Shown here: piece after piece, positions 36,965-45,525 of the stretch | Position numbering within the stretch: position 1 is the stretch's first letter | Layout: every line of letters starts with the position of its first letter | Source: Pseudomonas brassicacearum subsp. brassicacearum | Lineage (GTDB): Bacteria > Pseudomonadota > Gammaproteobacteria > Pseudomonadales > Pseudomonadaceae | Length of the DNA: 64,000 nt | Direction: 5' to 3' | Assembly: GCF_008801605.1 (NCBI RefSeq) | Contig: NZ_VZPJ01000006.1 | Span: 186,001-250,000 of the forward strand | Translations under genes and position numbers: made by a program | The notes under the pieces: model-generated | The model's input: only the letters and a program-made list of their open reading frames with translations | Database searches by the model: none | Told to the model about the DNA's origin: nothing

Positions 36965-38115
36965 GACTGCTCCTTTTTGGCTTCATTCAGGCCGGTCTCG
37001 ATCAGCTCAAGGTATTGCCGACGGAATACTTCGATATCGTGCTGCTCGACAAGGTATCGATAGGCTCGCTCGCCACAGGCCTTGAGCTCGGAGTCCGAAA
37101 GCCCCAGGTAGGTGTCGAGTGCCGTTATCAGGCTCGGCACATCGGCGGGCGTTACCGCCAGGCCTCCGGCCCCCTCAATCAATGGCAACATGGCCGGTAC
37201 GTCCGAAGCGATCACCGGCAGATGTCCACTCATGCCTTCCAGCAGCGCCAGGCCCAAGCCTTCGGCCAGGGAGGGCATGGTCCAGATATCGAATGCCCTC
37301 ACGTATTGCAGAGCGTTCTCCTTGAAGCCCAACAGGTGGGCGCGATCCCTCAGCCCCAACTGATCGATCTGCGCCGCCAGCCGGGACTCTTCCCGTCCGG
37401 CGCCAATGATCGCCAGTTGGGCCGTAGGGTATTTGTCCTTGAGCGCGGCAAAGGCTTGCAGCAGGTATGTGTGCCCCTTGACCGGAACCAACCGACCCAA
37501 GGCACCAATCAGCCTCACCGAAGGGCTGATACCCAACAGTTCACGGGCGCGCTCTCGCGGGTGCTGCAAGGCTTCAGCCTGTTGGATATCAATGGCGTTG
37601 GTGATGGCGTAGGTATTGGAATCGGTAAAACCGCAACGACAGTCCAGCAGATACTGCTTGACGGCCGGCGACACGCCGACAAACCGCCAGTGGCGATCCA
37701 CCAGCCGCTGCGTCTGGCGGCGACGATAAAACCGGTCATATTCCCCGAACCCGTGGGAAATGCCGATGCACAGCGGGATTTTCAGCCATCGATTGAGCTG
37801 CAACATCATGTTGACGGGCTTGAAACGATTGCACACGACAACATCGAATTTTTCCCGGCGACAGAACTGGTACAACTGCCACATCGCTCGAAGGCGCATT
37901 CCCTTGAGCGCCTTGTCGGAAAACTCGAAATAAACCGAACGGTCTGCCCGACTGACGGCTTCGCCAGGCCCCGGGCGACCACGCAAAAAAGCCGCTGTCA
38001 CCTCGTAGCGCTCACTGGGCAGGGCCTTGACGATCTGTTCCGCAAGATCGGCGAAATCATGCTGCTTAACGTTGTAATCCGGCTGCAGCTGCAGCACCTT
38101 CAACCGCTGACTCAT
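36961..38115 (-). CDS. GT4 glycosyltransferase (Ssg-like)
   Basis: The 384-residue GT-B enzyme has an N-terminal domain for the acceptor (LKVLQLQPDYNVKQHDFADLAEQIVKALPSERYEV) and a C-terminal donor domain (RLIGALGRLVPVKGHTYLLQAFAAL, then MPSLAEGLGLALLEGMSGHLPVIAS with the E-x7-E contact). It fits the cell-surface-sugar glycosyltransferase found beside wapR in other pseudomonads. The donor sugar is unknown. Start and stop overlaps link it with both neighbours. Confidence 0.8.
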   Translation of the reverse strand: MSQRLKVLQLQPDYNVKQHDFADLAEQIVKALPSERYEVTAAFLRGRPGPGEAVSRADRSVYFEFSDKALKGMRLRAMWQLYQFCRREKFDVVVCNRFKPVNMMLQLNRWLKIPLCIGISHGFGEYDRFYRRRQTQRLVDRHWRFVGVSPAVKQYLLDCRCGFTDSNTYAITNAIDIQQAEALQHPRERARELLGISPSVRLIGALGRLVPVKGHTYLLQAFAALKDKYPTAQLAIIGAGREESRLAAQIDQLGLRDRAHLLGFKENALQYVRAFDIWTMPSLAEGLGLALLEGMSGHLPVIASDVPAMLPLIEGAGGLAVTPADVPSLITALDTYLGLSDSELKACGERAYRYLVEQHDIEVFRRQYLELIETGLNEAKKEQS

Positions 38116-38996
38116 AATTCTCCTTGGTGCAAACCCGCCGCATCAATCATCCAGGCAGGCGATGTCGCCAGCCGTTGTATCCCGGCAGGATCTGGCTCGG
38201 GCAGGGCCGACCACTCGTTGCGCTTCCAGCAGACGAAATGAAAATAAGGGAAAAGGCGGTCCCCATCCCGATCATTCGTCAGACGACCATTACGCCAGTA
38301 CCAGCGAAGGGGGAAATTCTCCGAACCGTCATGCCACTTTATGCAACCACCCGGCGTGCTGAACGCTTCTGTGAACTCACTGCGTCGACGCCATGGATTG
38401 AATTTACCCACCAGGGTAAACAGCGGCTCGGGAAAATTCTTGCGCCACAGGAAAATACGGCTGAACGCCCCTTCGTCCAACGCGTGGTGCCGATCATCGG
38501 TAAAACGTTCTTTCCAGTGTTTGATCAGCTTGAACACTTCACGCGCACGGGCGCTGTTGCGTATCAAGCACAAATGGCCAGCGACACGTCGCTCATGGGT
38601 GGAAAACACGTCATGGCTGGCCAGGCGTTCAGCGGTGAAATACTGCCGAAGATCACCGTACACCAGGTCGATATCGCCAAAAGCCCAAAAGTCATAGCCG
38701 TCGAGACGATCGACATGAATGTACCCGAGGGCAGGCTTGATATCACACAGCTTGTAGGGCTGTTTCGGCCTGAATTCGATCTCCAATCGCCGGGAAACCA
38801 GCTGGCAATACGCCTCGAACGTGGTGCTTTCGACCGTCACGTTCGGTGGAAGATTTTCCGGAACACCGCAGTCACTGAACAACAGCCAATCAATATCAGC
38901 ATTACGCCGGCAACTTTCGAGAAACAATGGCATCCAGAACGGCCAGCGTCCGAAATACGGAATGATAAAAAGAATACGCGGGCATGGATTGATCAC
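38112..38996 (-). CDS. DUF6625 family protein (putative glycosyltransferase)
   Basis: The 294-residue protein starts at a GTG. It has ILFIIPYFGRWPFWMPLFLESCRRNADIDWLLFSDC and a putative DxD site in WAFGDIDLVYGDLR, then LDEGAFSR. The pattern is that of DUF6625, found in glycan clusters and probably a GT-A-like fold. It is the first gene of a three-gene minus-strand set with overlapping ends. Function is inferred from the neighbours only. Confidence 0.7.
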   Translation of the reverse strand: MINPCPRILFIIPYFGRWPFWMPLFLESCRRNADIDWLLFSDCGVPENLPPNVTVESTTFEAYCQLVSRRLEIEFRPKQPYKLCDIKPALGYIHVDRLDGYDFWAFGDIDLVYGDLRQYFTAERLASHDVFSTHERRVAGHLCLIRNSARAREVFKLIKHWKERFTDDRHHALDEGAFSRIFLWRKNFPEPLFTLVGKFNPWRRRSEFTEAFSTPGGCIKWHDGSENFPLRWYWRNGRLTNDRDGDRLFPYFHFVCWKRNEWSALPEPDPAGIQRLATSPAWMIDAAGLHQGEL

Positions 38997-39056
38997 AGCA
39001 AGCTCACATTCACCAAGGACGAAGGACGCTGGAGGTGGTTATGCGTCATTTATGTG

Positions 39057-40487
39057 TTACCTGTGCTTCGCAGGTGTCAGCAGCCAGAGGAGCTCGTGAC
39101 GCCTGACCGCTTTGCGGAAAAAATCGTTCTCGCCATAAACAGACCCCACTCTACGGGTCAGGACATACTGTATCCACCGCCTCAACCGGCGCTTCAAAGG
39201 CGCAGGCGGTTGCAGGTCATGCATCATTCCCAAGGCCATGGCCTTGTCCCGCTGGGCTGCCAATGACAAAGGCAAGCTCAGGGGTTGCATCAACTGACCT
39301 GGATCGAAGACCGGCGGCAATGCCACGCCTTCTCCGGTATTGCCCATGGGCCAACGATCGTTGTCGTGCAAGTGATTGGCGTAGCCCAACAGCGTGGTCG
39401 GCTGCCATTCCAGGCCTTCGAGGGCTTGCAGGACGGCATGATGGGCGCAGAGATGGTCGGGGTGCGGATCAAGGGTCGGATGCGGCAACACAATGACCTC
39501 CGGGCGCGCCTTGAGCAGCAGTTCGCGCAGGTCCGCCAACAGGTTGTCCCAGGTCGGCGCGCCGTCGGCATCGCCGGGCAGGAGGAACGGGTTCAACTGA
39601 CGGAACAGCCGGGTATCGCTCAGGTCAGCCTCGCGAGAACCTTGGGGTTGGCTCGGCGCCGCTTGCATGGCGGCCAGTTGCAGGCAGAAGTAACCCAACT
39701 GCACACAGTGCGCTTCAGGCACTCCCGCCCAACGCGGTACGGCAATGCTGTCCCAGGCGCGCAAACGGCCCTTGAGCCGCGCAGCTTCAACGCGGTCCAA
39801 GCCCATCTGTCGATAATGTTCGGCTTCGATTTCACCGGCGGTCAGCGTGACGATCCAGGCTTCGTCAGCCTGGCTGTACAAGCCGTAGGCGGCCAGCTCC
39901 GCATCGTCGGCATGGGGAGCGATGACCATCACCCGCTGGCGCTGCACTTGCGGCGACGTGAAGGACCATAGCGTCGGCTCGCCCAGCAAACGGCAATGGC
40001 GCCCGCGCAGGCGCAGCTCACCTCGGGACAACGCCGGGCCCTGCTCGCTGAGATTGAGATAGCGCAGGCCGTTGACCCCGCGCTCGAAAGTTTGCAGGTC
40101 CCTTTCACCGCCCAACATTTCGACAACCGGGTCGATGAAGCACCCCAGCCAGGTGCTCTTGACCCGCAACGCGAGAATCAACGTCGCGCCATCGTCCAGA
40201 ATCACGCCTTCGTCCAGCCGCAGCCGCCCGGCATTGAGGTGCACCTTGGGTTGCTGGGTGAACGGCGGGAAGCTGTACTGGTAATCATCCCTGGGCGAAT
40301 AGAACAGATGATCGGCGAACCACGCCTCATGGGCGATCCAGCCCAGCACCGCCAACACCAGGGGCAACCACCAGGCCACTGCCACCCCCAGCAAGACCAG
40401 TGCGATGAGGGCGAGCAGCAGCCCCGCGCGCTTGTTGCGACGGTGGCGCTTGAGCAACTGTTGCTTGCGACTGATCGGTGGATTCAT
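39057..40487 (-). CDS. dnpA: PIG-L family deacetylase (DnpA-like)
   Basis: The 476-residue protein has an N-terminal basic tail and one or two membrane segments (about 21-52). An Ig-like stretch follows, then the PIG-L zinc-binding motif PHADD at 191-195, with LPHPTLDPHPDHLCAHH later. This family removes N-acetyl groups from amino sugars. The position after mig-14 matches the P. aeruginosa de-N-acetylase linked to antibiotic tolerance, so a role on LPS core sugars is likely. ATGA overlap with mig-14. Confidence 0.85.
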   Translation of the reverse strand: MNPPISRKQQLLKRHRRNKRAGLLLALIALVLLGVAVAWWLPLVLAVLGWIAHEAWFADHLFYSPRDDYQYSFPPFTQQPKVHLNAGRLRLDEGVILDDGATLILALRVKSTWLGCFIDPVVEMLGGERDLQTFERGVNGLRYLNLSEQGPALSRGELRLRGRHCRLLGEPTLWSFTSPQVQRQRVMVIAPHADDAELAAYGLYSQADEAWIVTLTAGEIEAEHYRQMGLDRVEAARLKGRLRAWDSIAVPRWAGVPEAHCVQLGYFCLQLAAMQAAPSQPQGSREADLSDTRLFRQLNPFLLPGDADGAPTWDNLLADLRELLLKARPEVIVLPHPTLDPHPDHLCAHHAVLQALEGLEWQPTTLLGYANHLHDNDRWPMGNTGEGVALPPVFDPGQLMQPLSLPLSLAAQRDKAMALGMMHDLQPPAPLKRRLRRWIQYVLTRRVGSVYGENDFFRKAVRRHELLWLLTPAKHR

Positions 40488-41380
40488 ACGGTAAACACCG
40501 GCACGGGGTTGCACCAACGGTCCTTGTACTCCCGGTCCGCCCGACCGAACGAAAAACGTAACGGTTTGCCGGCGGCACGGGCATGTTCCCAGGCGCTCTG
40601 GGTGTTGAGGAAGCTCAACACGCTACCGGGGCTGAATTCGCGAGTCTGTGGGTCGACACCACCGTTGATGTACTCGACGCTGATCCACTCGGGCGCTTCG
40701 ACGCGATACACCAATTGGATGGCAATCGGCGCATCGTTGAGGAAGATCACCGAACCGATCAGCCATTCGCGCAGCAACTCGATCACCTCGCCCATGCGCT
40801 CGGCACCGGTGGCCGCAAAGCCCCAGCGACGCAGGAACAGGTCGCAGTAGATCGAAGCCAGCTCGGCACTGGAAAACTCGTCGACCGGCCGCACCACCCC
40901 GCCCGCCTCTTCCAGCAAGCGCAGCTCACGGCGCTGGTTGTAGCGAAACTTCTTGGACAGCTCTTCCGGCGTGCGGGCCATGGCCAATTGTTCCTGCTGC
41001 AACTTCAAGCCACTGAAACGCCCCTCGTTGAGGGCCGACAGGTAACGTCCACGATGACGCAACGGTGCTTGCGCATCGGGCGCCGCCGGCAGGATCAGCT
41101 CGGCATTACCCAGATCGAACAAGCCCTTCTTGCCGCTGCGCTTGAGCACGTCCTTGGACAACGCCAGGTCGCGGCCCCAGGTCGGTATGGCCGCCTTGAG
41201 TTCACCGTTCTGCTCGAACGCCAGATAACGCACGGGAATCCCGGCCAGGGCCGCCAGGCGCTCGACCACCAGGGGATGGGTGGCCACACTGCCGCCAAAA
41301 CGCTGCCAGGCCTGGGCATAAATCGACGCGTCTACGGCTGTCCAGCCGCGCTCACGCCAGCCTTGGAATCGATTGAACAT
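40484..41380 (-). CDS. mig-14: Mig-14 family protein
   Basis: The 298-residue protein has a GNAT-like acetyltransferase fold and no clear membrane span. It has the family segments KKFRYNQRRELRLLEEAGG, SIYCDLFLRRWGF, NDAPIAIQLVYRVEAPEWISVEYINGG and SFGRADREYKDRWCNP. In Salmonella and P. aeruginosa, Mig-14 supports resistance to antimicrobial peptides; the biochemical activity is not known. It sits between a glycosyltransferase and the PIG-L gene, pointing to surface modification. Confidence 0.88.
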   Translation of the reverse strand: MFNRFQGWRERGWTAVDASIYAQAWQRFGGSVATHPLVVERLAALAGIPVRYLAFEQNGELKAAIPTWGRDLALSKDVLKRSGKKGLFDLGNAELILPAAPDAQAPLRHRGRYLSALNEGRFSGLKLQQEQLAMARTPEELSKKFRYNQRRELRLLEEAGGVVRPVDEFSSAELASIYCDLFLRRWGFAATGAERMGEVIELLREWLIGSVIFLNDAPIAIQLVYRVEAPEWISVEYINGGVDPQTREFSPGSVLSFLNTQSAWEHARAAGKPLRFSFGRADREYKDRWCNPVPVFTV

Positions 41381-42511
41381 TCAGGCCCTCGGCGCCAGTT
41401 CGTTGACTTGGGGCAAACGCCAGAATGCCTCGCGTACGGCGCGATCAGAGAAGCGCTCGCGCAAGCGGTCGAGCATCAGCTCGGCGCATTGGCGACGCTG
41501 CAGATCGTCCATGGCCGCCAGGTGTTGCAGCCCCTGAGCCATGTGCTCGGCGTCACCGAGCGGAAACAGGATGCCGACGCCTTCGACCACTTCCTTGGCA
41601 CCACCGCAAGCAGTAGCCAGCAACGGTACACCGGCGGCCATGGCTTCGAGCAGCACCATGCCAAACGGCTCATGGTCGGAACTCAGGGCGAACACATCGA
41701 ACGCGCGGAAATAACGACGCGCCTCGGGCACCTGGCCGAGCAACAGCACGCGGTCGGCGATGCCTAGCTTCAGCGCCAACGCCCGCAGCTCCGGCTCCCG
41801 ACGCCCCTCACCGAGAATCGCCAACTGGCTGTTGGCCGGCAGATATGCCAACGCCGTAGCAAAACCACGCAACAAGGTGGCCTGGTCCTTGTCCGGGTGC
41901 AGGCGGCCGACATTGCCGACAATCCAGGCATGTGCGTCCAGCCCCAGGGTGTGCCGCGCCTCCTCCCGAGAAACCAGGCTGGCCTGCGTGACATCGAGGT
42001 CGATGCGGTTGTAGAGAGTCTGGATCCGGGCCGCCGGCCATTTCGGCAGGCAGCGGCGCATGTCGTCACGCACCGCATCGGAAACCCCGAGCAGGCTCAG
42101 GCGTTTACGAAAAACATGGGCGAACAGCCGGCGGGTACGCCGCTTGTAGTCACCGAAGGCATGATGAACGCCGATCACCGGCAGGCGAGTGCCGAGCAGG
42201 GCGATGTAGATCGGCTTGAAGCGATGGGCAATGCAGAAACTGAAATTGCGCGAGGCGGCAATCTTGCGCAGGTCGCTGATGGCGCCCAGCTTCAGGCCAC
42301 GAATGGCGCTGGAGCGGTACTCCATGAACAGCACCTCGTCCGAGGCACAAGCGGCGGCAACTTGCGCGTCCGCCGCCCCGGTGAGAAACACCGTGGTCAC
42401 GCGATAGCCAGTGCCCGCGAACAGGCTGGCGTACTGACGGGCGCAGTCCAGGAACGGCCCGTCATAACCGTGGCAGAACTGCAGCACATGTCGCTCAGCC
42501 GAGCGTGTCAT
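41381..42511 (-). CDS. wapH: GT4 glycosyltransferase WapH
   Basis: The 376-residue GT-B enzyme shows GNVGRLHPDKDQATLLRGFA, LLLGQVPEARRYFRAFDVFALSSDHEPFGMVLLEAMAAGVPLLAT and a late GVGILFPLGD. In P. aeruginosa the gene at this place adds glucose to the outer core; the sugar here is inferred. It overlaps the 3' end of the carbamoyltransferase gene by 17 bases. Confidence 0.85.
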   Translation of the reverse strand: MTRSAERHVLQFCHGYDGPFLDCARQYASLFAGTGYRVTTVFLTGAADAQVAAACASDEVLFMEYRSSAIRGLKLGAISDLRKIAASRNFSFCIAHRFKPIYIALLGTRLPVIGVHHAFGDYKRRTRRLFAHVFRKRLSLLGVSDAVRDDMRRCLPKWPAARIQTLYNRIDLDVTQASLVSREEARHTLGLDAHAWIVGNVGRLHPDKDQATLLRGFATALAYLPANSQLAILGEGRREPELRALALKLGIADRVLLLGQVPEARRYFRAFDVFALSSDHEPFGMVLLEAMAAGVPLLATACGGAKEVVEGVGILFPLGDAEHMAQGLQHLAAMDDLQRRQCAELMLDRLRERFSDRAVREAFWRLPQVNELAPRA

Positions 42512-44252
42512 AAGCGTCCACGCCGTCTTTGACCACCAGGATGTCTTCCATGATCAAGTATTGCAGATCGGAACCGAAGAACATGTTCAGCGCATCGGTC
42601 GGCGAGCAGATCATCGGTTCGCCACGACGGTTGAGCGAGGTGTTCAGCGACACGCCGTTGCCGGTCAGCACTTCCAGGGCCTTCATCATGTCGTAGTAGC
42701 GCGGGTTGTATTCGCGCTTGAGCACCTGGGCCCGGGAAGTACCGTCTTCATGGACGACTTCCGGCACGCGTGTTTTCCATTCTTCGGCCACTTCGAAGGT
42801 GAAGGTCATGAATGGCGCCGGGTGGTCGACCTTGATCATCTGCGGCGCAACGGTGTCGAGCATCGACGGGCAGAAAGGCCTCCAGCGTTCGCGGAACTTG
42901 ATCTGTTCGTTGATCCGATCTGCCACGCCGCTGGCGCTTGGGCAACCGATGATCGAACGACCGCCCAAGGCTCGCGGGCCAAACTCCATGCGCCCCTGGA
43001 ACCAGGCCACCGGGTTGCCGTCGACCATGATCTTGGCGATGCGCTCAGGGGTGTTGTCGATCTTGCGCCACGCAGGCTTGCTCGGATGACGGGCGCACGC
43101 AGCGATCACGTCTTCGTTGCTGTAGGCCGGGCCGAGGTAGACGTGCTCCATCTTCTCTACTGGCACGCCACGGGCGTGGGACACATAAGCCGCCGCACCC
43201 ACGGCAGTACCGGCGTCGCCGGAAGCCGGTTGCACGAACAGCTCCTTGACGTCGTCACGGGCGATGATTTTCTGGTTCAACTTGACGTTCAACGCACAGC
43301 CGCCGGCGAAGGCCAGCTTGCCGGTTTCCTTGAGCACGTCGCCCAGGTAATGATCGATCATTTGCAGCGCGAGCTTCTCGAACAGCGCTTGCATGCTCGC
43401 CGCGTAGTGAATGTACGGCTCATCGGCGATGTCGCCTTCACGTTTCGGGCCGAGCCATTCGATCAGCTTCGGCGAGAAGTAGAAACCCTTGCCCTTCTCT
43501 TTATAGCGACGCAGGCCGATCACGTTGGCGTAGTCGGTGTTGATCACCAGTTCGCCATTTTCAAAAGAGGCCAGGCGCGAGAAATCGTACTTGGTGGCAT
43601 CGCCGTAGGGCGCCATGCCCATGACCTTGAACTCACCATCGAGCATTTCAAAGCCCAGGAACTCGGTGATCGCGCCGTACAGGCCGCCCAGGGAGTCCGG
43701 GTCGAAGAACTCCTTGATCTTGTGGATCTTGCCGTTTTCGCCATAACCAAAGAAGGTCGTGGCGTATTCGCCCTTGCCGTCGATGCCCAGGATTGCGGTT
43801 TTCTCCTGGAAGCCCGAGCAGTGGTAGGCGCTGGAGGCGTGGGCCAGGTGATGCTCGACCGGCTCGATCTTGATCTTTTTCGGATCGAAGCCCAGTTGCT
43901 CCAGGCACCAGACGATCTTGCGGCGATAGCGCTTGTAGCGACGGTTGCCCATCAGGATCGCGTCGAGGGCCCGGTCCGGGGCATACCAGTAGCGCTTGGC
44001 GTAGTGCCAGCGCGCCTCGCCGAACAGGCTGATCGGGGCGAAGGGGATCGCCACCACATCGACGTCGGAAGGCTTGATGCCGGCCTGCTCCAGGCAGAAC
44101 TTCGCCGACTCGTAAGGCATGCGGTTCTTTGCATGTTTATCGCGTACGAAGCGCTCTTCCTCGGCCGCCGCGATCAGCTTGCCGTCAATGTACAGCGCTG
44201 CGGAAGGATCATGGCTAAGGGCGCCGGACAGGCCAAGAATCGTCAATGCCAC
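42495..44252 (-). CDS. LPS core carbamoyltransferase
   Basis: The 585-residue enzyme of the NodU/CmcH carbamoyltransferase family transfers a carbamoyl group from carbamoyl phosphate, in pseudomonads to the 7-OH of heptose II. It has GLSGALSHDPSAALYIDGKLIAAAEEERFVRDKHAKN, EPVEHHLAHASSAYHCSGF and a C-terminal YrdC-like part (GRMEFGPRALGGRSIIG, SLNRRGEPMICSPTDALNMF). The start is GTG. The upstream gap of 1.3 kb separates it from the inner-core operon. Confidence 0.92.
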   Translation of the reverse strand: MALTILGLSGALSHDPSAALYIDGKLIAAAEEERFVRDKHAKNRMPYESAKFCLEQAGIKPSDVDVVAIPFAPISLFGEARWHYAKRYWYAPDRALDAILMGNRRYKRYRRKIVWCLEQLGFDPKKIKIEPVEHHLAHASSAYHCSGFQEKTAILGIDGKGEYATTFFGYGENGKIHKIKEFFDPDSLGGLYGAITEFLGFEMLDGEFKVMGMAPYGDATKYDFSRLASFENGELVINTDYANVIGLRRYKEKGKGFYFSPKLIEWLGPKREGDIADEPYIHYAASMQALFEKLALQMIDHYLGDVLKETGKLAFAGGCALNVKLNQKIIARDDVKELFVQPASGDAGTAVGAAAYVSHARGVPVEKMEHVYLGPAYSNEDVIAACARHPSKPAWRKIDNTPERIAKIMVDGNPVAWFQGRMEFGPRALGGRSIIGCPSASGVADRINEQIKFRERWRPFCPSMLDTVAPQMIKVDHPAPFMTFTFEVAEEWKTRVPEVVHEDGTSRAQVLKREYNPRYYDMMKALEVLTGNGVSLNTSLNRRGEPMICSPTDALNMFFGSDLQYLIMEDILVVKDGVDAYDTLG

Positions 44253-44770
44253 AGGGGTCTAGCCTCTTATGTCTGCATACGGGCGACAAGCGCCTCGAAA
44301 AATTGATGTGCCGCGTATCTGGGGCACGGGGCAGCTAAAGGGCGGGATTATAGCTTAAAAGCGCCCTTAAACCTCTAGCAGTGAGTGGGAGCTTGTTGAG
44401 CACTGTCGCTCGGGCACTCATTGACGCTCACGGCGCTAAAGATTTTTAACCTTGAACACATCGACCGGTCGTGTTTTGTGGGCACGTAAACGCTTGTACA
44501 CACTTTCGACAACGAGCGATGCCTGCCCCCATGCAGTATCTGAACATCCGCAAAAGACAAATAAAAGACAGCCTATACGGCCATATGATCCATTCCGACA
44601 GCTAGCGCTGGGCACACAAAAAAACAGAGCCCAACGGAATAATCAATAACTCTGTATAACTCAAGCAACTGCTTGTCGCCACTGTCAACTTTGACAGTGG
44701 CGAGCCCTTTGAAAACCAATGCAATTGAACGCGATCTTGTATTAGCCACAACAGGTGATGGGGGGGAGTA
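44253..44770. other. Low-GC gap upstream of the carbamoyltransferase
   Basis: No convincing gene is seen in 518 bases. GC falls clearly below the surroundings from about 44330 on. A perfect inverted repeat lies at 44676-44703. The region next to 44253 must carry the promoter of the carbamoyltransferase operon. Confidence 0.55.
44676..44703. repeat. Perfect 13-bp inverted repeat with 2-base loop
   Basis: tcgccactgtcaa and ttgacagtggcga are separated by ct. No T-run follows on either side, so it is not a typical terminator; it could be an operator or a structured RNA. Confidence 0.7.
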
Positions 44771-44941
44771 ATGTCATCACGAGGCGCCGCAGACGGCAGC
44801 TCGGCGATTAGTTTTGAAGTGCAAGATCATGGGGACGGAACAGTAAAAATTAAAGCGGGATACTATAATTTGTGGGTGCAACTTACCGCCTATGACGTTA
44901 AAAACGCTCAATGGGACCTAACAGTCCTTACCAAAGATTGA
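44771..44941 (+). CDS. Small ORF (56 aa), unrecognised
   Basis: ATG follows gggggggag (ribosome-binding site) at six to eight bases. The 56-residue product begins MSSRGAADGSSAISFEVQDH and ends QWDLTVLTKD. It is rich in beta-prone residues (GTVKIKAGYYNLWVQL) and acidic, with no signal peptide or membrane segment. Base composition is lower in GC than the neighbours, which suggests recent acquisition. I know no family for it; it may be a fragment of a larger beta-sandwich protein. A weak hairpin with a T-run follows at 44999-45025. Confidence 0.5.
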   Translation: MSSRGAADGSSAISFEVQDHGDGTVKIKAGYYNLWVQLTAYDVKNAQWDLTVLTKD

Positions 44942-44998
44942 CTCAGCGCGACGCAGGGAACGGGTATTATTCTTTTACTGTAGATTTTTTATTTTCAT

Positions 44999-45025
44999 GG
45001 AGTAGAAGACTCCTACATTTTTTGA
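44999..45025 (+). terminator. Weak terminator candidate after the small ORF
   Basis: A five-base stem (ggagt / actcc) with a five-base loop is followed by tacatttttt. The short stem makes this uncertain. Confidence 0.4.
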
Positions 45026-45084
45026 AATACATTGAAGTACCTTGCGACGGTCTTTTTTTGGATGGAATGGGGTGGGGTGGGGTG

Positions 45085-45420
45085 TATATCCGTTTCTTCG
45101 GTAACGGCTGCTTACGGCTCCGCTCTTACAGCGGGTCACTTTTGGAAGAGCCGGGGGACAGGCCCACCAAAAGCGCTTTGCCCCACCACTCGGCGCCTCG
45201 CCTAGGCTCGGCATGCCCGCGTTCGGCCATCGCGGTTAACGGGGCGCCGAGATCAACGTCCACCGCGAGGCGGCCTAACGGCCGACCTGGCTCTCCTGGT
45301 CGTACACCTGTCAGATCTGAGGGAGCAAAGCTTGCTCGCGAGGCGGCCTGTCAGCCGACCTGGTCCTCCCAGATGAACCCAATCCCAGTGTGGGAGCTTG
45401 CTCGCGAAGGCGGCAGTGCA
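45085..45420. repeat. Long dispersed intergenic repeat with REP units (copy 2)
   Basis: It matches the element at 11209-11640: 'cggtaacggc.gctta.ggctccgc', 'gccccaccactcggcgcctc' then 'gcctaggctcgg', and 'ttaacggggcgccgagatca' then 'acgtccacc'. It ends in the module 'gcggcctaacggccgacctg' with REP units near 45309-45340 and 45390-45415. No gene is present in 44942-45525. Confidence 0.8.
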
Positions 45421-45525
45421 TTTCACACCTGAATCCGCCCCCGCTTCTCGACCTGAAGGTCTATGCAGTCCGTGGCGAGGATGCATCGGCGACCTCAAGT
45501 GAACAGCTGGGTCTTCACTTGTGGT

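Noticed and set aside
44452..44649. 65-residue plus-strand ORF in the low-GC gap
   Set aside because: It has no ribosome-binding site, and its composition does not look protein-like.
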